NCBI GenBank assembly: GCA_900321945.1
Contig: ONXY01000387.1
Location: forward strand, 1 to 5,564
DNA length: 5,564 nt
From: an uncultured Eubacteriales bacterium
GTDB taxonomy: Bacteria; Bacillota_A; Clostridia; Christensenellales; Aristaeellaceae
Reading direction: 5' to 3'
The translations under genes and the position numbers were made by a program. The notes under the pieces are model-generated. The model saw only the letters and a list, made by a program, of their open reading frames with translations, was not told the DNA's origin and did no database searches. Positions 1 to 4,792 of the stretch are shown one piece after another. Position 1 is the stretch's first letter; every line of letters starts with the position of its first letter.

Positions 1-72
1 CAGGAGGCGACGGCCTGGGGCTGCGATCTCACCTACGACTACGTGAAGATCAACGGGGACTACCGGACCTGA
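1..72 (+). CDS. argJ: ArgJ C-terminal end (glutamate N-acetyltransferase / amino-acid acetyltransferase), partial
   Basis: Only the last 23 codons and the TGA stop are in the window; the gene begins before base 1. The visible peptide contains ATAWGCDLTYDYVKING and ends DYRT, which is the highly conserved C-terminus of ArgJ (ornithine acetyltransferase family). ArgJ transfers the acetyl group from N-acetylornithine to glutamate, recycling acetyl in the cytoplasmic arginine pathway; some homologues also use acetyl-CoA, and the fragment cannot tell mono- from bifunctional types. It lies 31 bp upstream of argB on the same strand, as expected for an argC-J-B-D type operon. Identification rests on this short tail plus the neighbouring genes, which together make it secure. 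Confidence 0.9.
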   Translation, partial: QEATAWGCDLTYDYVKINGDYRT

Positions 73-88
73 GGACACCGGAGCAGAA

Positions 89-94
89 AGGCGG
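89..94 (+). promoter_or_regulatory. Ribosome binding site of argB
   Basis: AGGCGG lies 9 bases before the ATG at 104, in the short gap after argJ. It is one mismatch from the AGGAGG consensus and supports the ATG at 104 as the argB start. Confidence 0.6.
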
Positions 95-103
95 AAGCAA
101 GAC

Positions 104-976
104 ATGAACTATCCCGTTTCCAACGCCGACCGGGCGGAGATCCTGACGCAGGCGCTGCCGTACATCAAGAAGTACAACGGAAAGATCGTCGTCATCAAAT
201 ACGGCGGGAACGCCATGGTGAACGAAACCCTGAAGCAGCAGGTGATGGAGGATATCGTGCTGCTGCGGCTGATCGGGGTGAAGGTGGTGCTCGTCCACGG
301 CGGCGGGCCGGAGATCAGCGATATGATGAACCGGCTGGGCAAGAAGTCCGAATTTGTGGACGGGCTCCGGGTGACGGACCGGGAGACGGTGGACATCGTC
401 CAGATGGTGCTGGCCGGCAAGGTCAACAAAACCCTGGTGAACCTGCTGGAGATGAAGGGCGGCCGGGCCATCGGCCTGAGCGGAATGGACGACCGGCTCA
501 TCCAGGCTTCCGTGAAAAGCGAGAAGCTGGGCTATGTGGGACAGATCACGGGGATCAACATCGCCCCCGTCAGCGACCTGCTGGAGAAGGGATACATCCC
601 CGTCATCTCCACCCTGGGGTGCGACGATCAGGGCAACACCTACAACATCAACGGGGACACCGCCGCGGCTTTCATCGCCGGCGCGCTGCGGGCGGAGCGC
701 ATGATCCTGATGACGGACATCGCGGGCATCCTCCGGGACCGGAACGACCCGTCCACCCTGATTCCCCGGGTGACCCGGGAGGACATCGAGACGCTGAAGA
801 GCGAGGGGGTCATCAGCGGCGGCATGCTGCCCAAGGTGGACTGCTGCGCGGAGGCCATCCGCGCCGGGGTCCGGAACGTGGTCATCATGGACGGACGGAT
901 TCCCCATTCGATCCTGATGGAGCTGCTGACGGACGAAGGCGCCGGGACCATGGTTATGGGAGGAAACGAGGAATGA
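104..976 (+). CDS. argB: Acetylglutamate kinase, arginine-sensitive type
   Basis: N-acetylglutamate kinase phosphorylates N-acetyl-L-glutamate with ATP, the second step of arginine synthesis in the cytoplasm. The 290-residue product shows the amino-acid kinase fold signatures: KYGGNAM with catalytic Lys32, the glycine loop VHGGGPE at 64-70, DGLRVTD with Arg89 for the acetylglutamate site, NINGDTAA with Asn181 and Asp185, TDIAGIL at 204-210, and GGMLPKVD with Lys244. About 25 residues precede the first beta strand (AEILTQALPYIKKYNGK). This N-terminal helix, and the C-terminal HSILMELLTDEGAGTM segment, are hallmarks of the hexameric kinases feedback-inhibited by arginine, unlike the short E. 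coli enzyme. Feedback control is therefore inferred from architecture. The last codons carry the ribosome site for argD and the stop overlaps the argD start (ATGA), implying translational coupling. Confidence 0.97.
   Translation: MNYPVSNADRAEILTQALPYIKKYNGKIVVIKYGGNAMVNETLKQQVMEDIVLLRLIGVKVVLVHGGGPEISDMMNRLGKKSEFVDGLRVTDRETVDIVQMVLAGKVNKTLVNLLEMKGGRAIGLSGMDDRLIQASVKSEKLGYVGQITGINIAPVSDLLEKGYIPVISTLGCDDQGNTYNINGDTAAAFIAGALRAERMILMTDIAGILRDRNDPSTLIPRVTREDIETLKSEGVISGGMLPKVDCCAEAIRAGVRNVVIMDGRIPHSILMELLTDEGAGTMVMGGNEE
958..963 (+). promoter_or_regulatory. Ribosome binding site of argD inside argB
   Basis: GGGAGG, 9 bases before the ATG at 973, is encoded within the last codons of argB. It decides the argD start: longer in-frame readings upstream overlap all of the well-conserved argB C-terminal half. 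Confidence 0.7.
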
Positions 977-2145
977 GCGGAGAAGTCACCTCCATCCGGG
1001 AGATGGATCAGCGGTACGTGGCGAATACCTACAGGCGGTTTCCGGTGGAGATCGTCCGCGGATCGGGCTCCGTCGTCTGGGACGCGGACGGGAAGCGGTA
1101 TATCGACATGGGATCGGGGATCGGAGTCACCGCGTTCGGCGTGGCGGATCCCGTGTGGCAGGAGGCCGTGATCCGGCAGGCCGGGCAGGTCCAGCACATG
1201 TCGAACCTGTACTATACCCGGCCCTGCGCGGAGCTGGCGAAGATGCTCTGCGGGAAGACCGGGATGAGCCGGGTGTTCTTCTCCAACTCCGGGGCGGAGG
1301 CCAACGAGTGCGCCATCAAGACGGCCCGGAAATACCAGGCGGAGCACAAGGGCCCGGACTGCCATATCATCGTCACCCTGCGGAACAGCTTCCACGGCAG
1401 AACGCTGACCACGCTGGCCGCCACCGGACAGGATCACTATCATGAGCTGTTTCAGCCCCTGACGCCGGGATTCGTCTCCGTGGACCCGGACGAAATTGAC
1501 AGCCTGCCGGACCCCTCCCGGATCGCCGCGGTGATGATCGAGTGCATCCAGGGCGAGGGCGGCGTGGTTCCGCTGGCGGCGGAGACGCTGAAGCGGATCG
1601 CGGATTTCACCCGGAAGAACGACATCCTGCTGATCGTGGACGAAGTGCAGACCGGAAACGGCCGGACGGGAAAGCTCTATTCCTACATGCATTTCGGGCT
1701 GCAGCCGGATATCGTGTCCACGGCCAAGGGCCTGGCGGGCGGCCTGCCCCTGGGCGCGACCCTGCTCGGGGAGCGGGTGAAGGACACGCTGGGCTACGGG
1801 GACCACGGATCCACCTTCGGCGGAAACCCGGTGGCCTGCGCGGCGGCGCTTTCCGTTCTGTCCCGGCTGGACGAGAAATTCCTGGCCACGGTGCGGGAGA
1901 AGAGCGGATACCTGTTCGGGCGTTTCGAGGGAGCCCCGGGCGTGGAGGCCGTCACCGGCATGGGGCTGATGGTCGGGATCAAAACCGCGCGGCCGGCCGG
2001 CGAGATCGTGAACGAGGCGGTTTCGAAGGGCGTGCTGTGCCTGACCGCGAAGGACAGGGTACGGCTGCTGCCCGCGCTGAATATTCCGCGGGAGCTGCTG
2101 GAGGAGGCCGCGGACGTGCTGCTCGGGTGCATCGCGGGGAACTGA
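973..2145 (+). CDS. argD: Acetylornithine aminotransferase (class III PLP enzyme)
   Basis: This enzyme converts N-acetylglutamate semialdehyde and glutamate to N-acetylornithine and 2-oxoglutarate. The start at 973 gives 390 residues, normal for ArgD. Class III aminotransferase signatures appear in order: SNSGAEAN (104-111) for cofactor phosphate binding, NSFHGRT (138-144) with the aromatic residue that stacks on PLP, IVDEVQTG (221-228) with Asp223 contacting the pyridine nitrogen, STAKGLAGGLPLGA (249-262) with Lys252 as the Schiff-base lysine, STFGGNP (280-286), and a C-terminal VRLLPALNI strand. All key residues are present. The start overlaps the argB stop by four bases (ATGA) and a terminator follows 17 bp after the stop, so it is the last gene of this operon; an argF is not next to it here. 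Related class III enzymes (succinylornithine or ornithine aminotransferase) look similar, but the operon context favours ArgD. Confidence 0.95.
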   Translation: MSGEVTSIREMDQRYVANTYRRFPVEIVRGSGSVVWDADGKRYIDMGSGIGVTAFGVADPVWQEAVIRQAGQVQHMSNLYYTRPCAELAKMLCGKTGMSRVFFSNSGAEANECAIKTARKYQAEHKGPDCHIIVTLRNSFHGRTLTTLAATGQDHYHELFQPLTPGFVSVDPDEIDSLPDPSRIAAVMIECIQGEGGVVPLAAETLKRIADFTRKNDILLIVDEVQTGNGRTGKLYSYMHFGLQPDIVSTAKGLAGGLPLGATLLGERVKDTLGYGDHGSTFGGNPVACAAALSVLSRLDEKFLATVREKSGYLFGRFEGAPGVEAVTGMGLMVGIKTARPAGEIVNEAVSKGVLCLTAKDRVRLLPALNIPRELLEEAADVLLGCIAGN

Positions 2146-2162
2146 TACGGAAAGAGACGCAA

Positions 2163-2197
2163 AAACGTCCGGACGCGGGAAGCCGCTCCGGACGTTT
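2163..2197 (+). terminator. Rho-independent terminator of the arg operon
   Basis: AAACGTCCGGA (2163-2173) pairs perfectly with TCCGGACGTTT (2187-2197), and an inner GCGG/CCGC (2175-2178 with 2183-2186) extends the stem past a single bulged C to a GAAG loop. The U tract is short (TTTCTGTGCTTT), but the hairpin is very stable and sits 17 bp after the argD stop. It isolates the arg operon from the next promoter. Confidence 0.85.
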
Positions 2198-2246
2198 CTG
2201 TGCTTTCAAAACATGACGGAAATATTACAAAAACGCTGACGGCTTA

Positions 2247-2275
2247 TTGAACCGGCCCGTACAAAGGAATATAAT
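2247..2275 (+). promoter_or_regulatory. Sigma-70/SigA-type promoter of the SH3b protein gene
   Basis: TTGAAC (2247-2252) and a perfect TATAAT (2270-2275) are separated by exactly 17 bp. The -35 element matches TTGACA at four of six positions. The upstream 40 bp are A/T-rich against a G+C-rich background. Transcription would start near 2282, giving a leader of about 55 nt before the ATG at 2336. No operator is obvious. Confidence 0.8.
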
Positions 2276-2322
2276 GGAAAAAAACGACGGAGGAAACCGC
2301 CGGTTTTTCCGGGAGACCGAAG

Positions 2323-2328
2323 AGGAGG
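2323..2328 (+). promoter_or_regulatory. Ribosome binding site of the SH3b protein gene
   Basis: A perfect AGGAGG lies 7 bases before the ATG at 2336 and fixes this start, which also gives a clean signal peptide. Confidence 0.85.
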
Positions 2329-2335
2329 GAAATTC

Positions 2336-3445
2336 ATGAAGAAACTTCTTTCACTGATTCTGGCCCTGACCGTGATCCTGTCCGCGTGCGCCGTATTCAC
2401 GGCCGCGGCGGCGGACAGCGGCCGGTACTACGTCTATACCAGCAACGGAAAGACCCTGAACCTGCGGGAAGGGCCCGGAAAGGATTACAAGGCGATCGCC
2501 CAGATTCCGTACGGCGACGAGTTCTACGTTTCCAGCACCGTCGGAAACGGCTGGTCCTACGGCCACTGGGGCGGCCAGTTCGGCTACGTCATGACCCGCT
2601 ACCTGCAGAAGGACAAGCCCGGCGCGAAGCCGACCCCCGCTCCGGAAACCAAGGAAGAGGAGGAGCGCCGGGCCGAGCAGGAGAAGCTCACGAAGGAGCT
2701 CAAGAGCGAGAAGGTCATCGATCCCATCTATATCGCGGTGCGCGCCACCCGGACCTCCGGCTGGATCAACTTCCGGAAAGGCCCGTCCAAGACGACCACA
2801 CGGCTCGCCGCCTTCCCGGACGGCAAGGAGCTGATCGCCGTGGGCGAGACCACGAACTGGTACAAAGCCCGCGATCCCGAGAACGACAAGCTCGGCTACA
2901 TCCACAAGAACTACATCACCGTGCTGCCCAAGCCCGCGGTCAGCGCCGCCGTGCTGACGGACGACAAGCAGCCGCTGGGAACCCTGAACGTGAACGGGGA
3001 GTTCAACCTGACCTGCAAACTGCCCGAAGGCTACCGTCTGGAGGTGGTCGAGAGCAGGGGAGACCGGATTCTGGCCACCGTGACGCCCGACGAGATGACC
3101 CGGCCGCAGATGTATCTGTCCATCGCCTACGACGAAGCGTACCACGACGTCGAGCGGATGAACGACATGACCGTTGAGGAGCTCGCGCTGCTTGAATCCA
3201 CCTTCACGGAAATGAATCAGGTGGTGATCTCCTACCGGGAGACCGGGCACGGCACGAAGCTGCTGATCGCCCGCGAGAACGGCAGCGACACGGACTTCGT
3301 GGATATCCTGGCGATCTACAAGGGATATTTCATTGAGTTCAACATGTGGCCGAACGAAAGCGCGGCGGATCAGACGCTGACGGAGGAGCAGATCAACCTG
3401 TGCATCGCCTTCCTGACCGACGTGGACTTTAACGAGGCGCAGTAA
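2336..3445 (+). CDS. Exported protein with two bacterial SH3 (SH3b) domains
   Basis: The 369-residue product starts with a signal sequence: Lys2-Lys3, a hydrophobic core at 4-15, then LSAC (15-18) and an Ala-rich stretch ending near Asp27. It could be cut by signal peptidase I after Ala24-26 or lipidated at Cys18; the lipobox is good, but the hydrophobic residues just after the Cys are less typical. SH3b domain 1 covers about 31-90, with the characteristic LNLREGPGKDY (41-51) and final FGYVMTRYL. A proline-rich and then highly charged linker (91-127, KEEEERRAEQEKLTKELK) may be helical. SH3b domain 2 covers about 131-197 (INFRKGPSKTT, LGYIHKNYI). Residues 200-369 form a mixed domain I do not recognise. 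SH3b domains commonly bind cell-wall peptides, so an envelope role is likely, but no catalytic domain is visible and the function is unknown. The gene is monocistronic, with its own promoter and terminator. Confidence 0.88.
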   Translation: MKKLLSLILALTVILSACAVFTAAAADSGRYYVYTSNGKTLNLREGPGKDYKAIAQIPYGDEFYVSSTVGNGWSYGHWGGQFGYVMTRYLQKDKPGAKPTPAPETKEEEERRAEQEKLTKELKSEKVIDPIYIAVRATRTSGWINFRKGPSKTTTRLAAFPDGKELIAVGETTNWYKARDPENDKLGYIHKNYITVLPKPAVSAAVLTDDKQPLGTLNVNGEFNLTCKLPEGYRLEVVESRGDRILATVTPDEMTRPQMYLSIAYDEAYHDVERMNDMTVEELALLESTFTEMNQVVISYRETGHGTKLLIARENGSDTDFVDILAIYKGYFIEFNMWPNESAADQTLTEEQINLCIAFLTDVDFNEAQ

Positions 3446-3461
3446 GCCGGATCCGAAACGC

Positions 3462-3497
3462 ACCCCCGTCCGGGAGCCTTCCCGGACGGGGGTTTTT
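3462..3497 (+). terminator. Rho-independent terminator of the SH3b protein gene
   Basis: Bases 3462-3475 pair without mismatch with 3480-3493 (core CCCCCGTCCGGG with CCCGGACGGGGG), giving a 14-bp stem and a GCCT loop. A run of five T follows (3493-3497). It lies 16 bp after the stop codon and is the strongest terminator in the window. Confidence 0.95.
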
Positions 3498-3549
3498 ACG
3501 GCGGGAACCGCGGCGGCCGCCGCCGGAAAGAGAAATTTTCCGGGCGGGG

Positions 3550-3578
3550 GTGACGCCGGGCGCGGAAGCGCGTATATC
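3550..3578 (+). promoter_or_regulatory. Weak candidate promoter for the PTP-like phosphatase gene
   Basis: GTGACG (3550-3555) and TATATC (3573-3578) are 17 bp apart; each matches the sigma-70 consensus at four of six positions. This is the only A/T-containing -10-like element between the previous terminator and the gene. It would give a leader of roughly 150 nt. A promoter dependent on an activator or another sigma factor is equally possible. Confidence 0.3.
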
Positions 3579-3719
3579 CTTACGGATCACCGAACGGATC
3601 CGAGGAACGGCCGGAAGGCCGGCGGAGGATTTCCGGCCGGCGCCTGGCGCGCCGGGACCGAGGCGGACCGGAAGGACGCCGCCCGGAGGGAGAAAAAACG
3701 GAACGCGCGGAAAGCGCGG

Positions 3720-3725
3720 AGGAGG
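3720..3725 (+). promoter_or_regulatory. Ribosome binding site of the PTP-like phosphatase gene
   Basis: AGGAGG sits 8 bases before the ATG at 3734 and supports this start, which also yields a normal signal peptide. A small CGCGC/GCGCG hairpin ends two bases upstream of it. Confidence 0.8.
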
Positions 3726-3733
3726 ACGGGAAG

Positions 3734-4732
3734 ATGAAAAGAACCGCGGCGCTGTTTCTGGCTCTGATTCTGCTGGCATTCGCCCTGCCGGCGCCGGCGG
3801 AGACGTTTGTCCGCGTGGACCGGGACGACCCGGAAGCGTGGAAGGGGGAGCTGGACAACGTCCGCTTCCTGACGGAGGAGGGAATGTCCGGCAGCGCGCA
3901 GTTTTCGGCGGACCAGTTCCACAGCCTCGCCGGCCGGCTGCGGGAGCAGTCCGGGAACGTATGGATCGTCGACTGCCGGCTGGAAAGCCACGGCTTTGTC
4001 AACGGAATCGCCGTTTCCTGGTGCGATGAAAACAACGGGGCGAATCTCGGAAGGACCGCGGAGGAGATCGAGGCCGGGGAGGAGGGGCTGTCCGCCCTGA
4101 CCGGCACGGAGATCACGGCCTGGACCACCGAGAACGATCAGCCGGTGACGGGCGTGAGCCTGAAGGCCGAAACGTGGGAGACGGAAAGGCAGCTCGCGGA
4201 GCGCGAGGGCTTCCGCTACCTGCGCCTTGCCTGTCCCGACCACTGCTGGCCGCCCGCCGAAGTGATCGACGGCTTCATTTCCTTCGCGAAAGGCCTGGAG
4301 GACGGAGCCTGGCTCCATTTCCACTGCCAGGCCGGATCGGGACGGACCGGGGCGTTCATGACGATCTTCGAAATGATGCGGAAGCCGGATAAGCCCGTGG
4401 AGGAGATCCTGCGGCATCAGGCTGAAACGGGCAGCGGAAATCTTCTGGACCGGGCCAAACCGGAGAAAAGCCACGCCCAGAAGGAGAGATGCGTGCTGGC
4501 CAGAGCCGCCCATCTGTATATCCGGGAGAACAGCGCTTCGGGCTATGAGGTGAAATGGAGCGAATGGCTGGCCGCGCATTCCCGGACCGTAACAATGAAA
4601 ACCGGCGAAAGCCTCGAAGGGGAGGGCTTCAGCTCCGACCCGGCGGTCGTGACCGATGCGCTGGAGGCCGCGGGGACGGGAACTGCCACCGTGCTGTCGG
4701 GGAACGAAATCCTGAACATTACCGTGGAATAA
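3734..4732 (+). CDS. Secreted protein-tyrosine-phosphatase-like phytase / inositol polyphosphate phosphatase
   Basis: The 332-residue product has a signal peptide (MKRT, hydrophobic core 5-18, probable cut after APA at 22), so it is likely exported. The cysteine-phosphatase loop HCQAGSGRTG occupies 197-206, with nucleophile Cys198 and phosphate-binding Arg204. The block around ESHGFVNG and VSW (84-96) and the segment YLRLACPDHCWPP (162-174), with Asp169 as probable general acid in a D-H-x-W-P motif, followed by a helix and WLHFHC, match the PTP-like phytase family typified by Selenomonas ruminantium PhyA rather than ordinary tyrosine phosphatases. Such enzymes strip phosphates from myo-inositol hexakisphosphate by a cysteinyl-phosphate intermediate. 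Here the loop has Gln-Ala-Gly-Ser-Gly where the classic phytase has Glu-Ala-Gly-Val-Gly, so substrate range is uncertain. A family-like KWSEWL motif (274-279) is followed by about 45 residues I do not recognise. Monocistronic, with a terminator directly after it. Confidence 0.85.
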   Translation: MKRTAALFLALILLAFALPAPAETFVRVDRDDPEAWKGELDNVRFLTEEGMSGSAQFSADQFHSLAGRLREQSGNVWIVDCRLESHGFVNGIAVSWCDENNGANLGRTAEEIEAGEEGLSALTGTEITAWTTENDQPVTGVSLKAETWETERQLAEREGFRYLRLACPDHCWPPAEVIDGFISFAKGLEDGAWLHFHCQAGSGRTGAFMTIFEMMRKPDKPVEEILRHQAETGSGNLLDRAKPEKSHAQKERCVLARAAHLYIRENSASGYEVKWSEWLAAHSRTVTMKTGESLEGEGFSSDPAVVTDALEAAGTGTATVLSGNEILNITVE

Positions 4733-4739
4733 GCGAACG

Positions 4740-4770
4740 AAACCCCGGAAGGAAAATCCTTCCGGGGTTT
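4740..4770. terminator. Bidirectional terminator between convergent genes
   Basis: AAACCCCGGAAGGA (4740-4753) pairs perfectly with TCCTTCCGGGGTTT (4757-4770): a 14-bp stem with an AAA loop. Both strands end in a short T run, and it lies 7 bp after the plus-strand phosphatase stop and 22 bp beyond the minus-strand gene's stop, so it probably serves both transcripts. The U tracts are only three long. Confidence 0.85.
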
Positions 4771-4792
4771 CCGGTATCCGCGCCCCGCGGGA

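Larger units (their letters stand above)
3498..3733 (+). other. G+C-rich intergenic region with several inverted repeats, probable structured leader
   Basis: This stretch of about 235 bp holds no convincing gene. It contains inverted repeats: CGGATC/GATCCG (3583-3588 with 3597-3602), a perfect 9-bp pair CGGCCGGAA/TTCCGGCCG (3608-3616 with 3631-3639), CCGGCG/CGCCGG (3637-3642 with 3650-3655), and CGCGC/GCGCG (3704-3708 with 3714-3718) ending just before the next ribosome site. If transcribed, it would be a folded 5' leader for the downstream phosphatase gene. Short palindromes also arise by chance in DNA of this composition, and no known riboswitch class was recognised. Confidence 0.5.

Noticed and set aside
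50..907. Long open frame of 285 codons on the minus strand opposite argB
   Set aside because: Its product is rich in His, Asp, Pro and Val with no recognisable domain. It is the usual antisense shadow of a G+C-rich gene whose sense product is unmistakable.
619..972. Upstream extension of argD to an earlier in-frame start
   Set aside because: The extra 118 residues are Gly/Arg/His-rich and overlap conserved argB sequence; the ATGA start at 973 has its own ribosome site and gives a normal ArgD length.
640..1806. Long minus-strand open frame across the end of argB and most of argD
   Set aside because: It spans two genuine sense genes, has low-complexity composition and shows no ribosome site or domain; a codon-bias artefact.
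2276..2310. Alternative pairing of GGAAAAA (2276-2282) with TTTTTCC (2304-2310) as an attenuator switch
   Set aside because: The first arm lies between the -10 box and the predicted transcript start, so it is probably not in the RNA.
2351..3463. Minus-strand open frame of 370 codons opposite the SH3b gene
   Set aside because: The sense strand has promoter, ribosome site, signal peptide, SH3b domains and terminator; the antisense frame has none of these.
3550..4029. Plus-strand open frame starting in the intergenic region before the phosphatase gene
   Set aside because: Its product is Gly/Arg/Pro-rich without a domain, and it runs out of frame into the phosphatase gene, which has a proper ribosome site and signal peptide.
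3587..4579. Minus-strand open frame opposite the phosphatase gene
   Set aside because: It is antisense to conserved catalytic motifs and its product has shadow-like composition (Arg, Pro, Leu, His rich).
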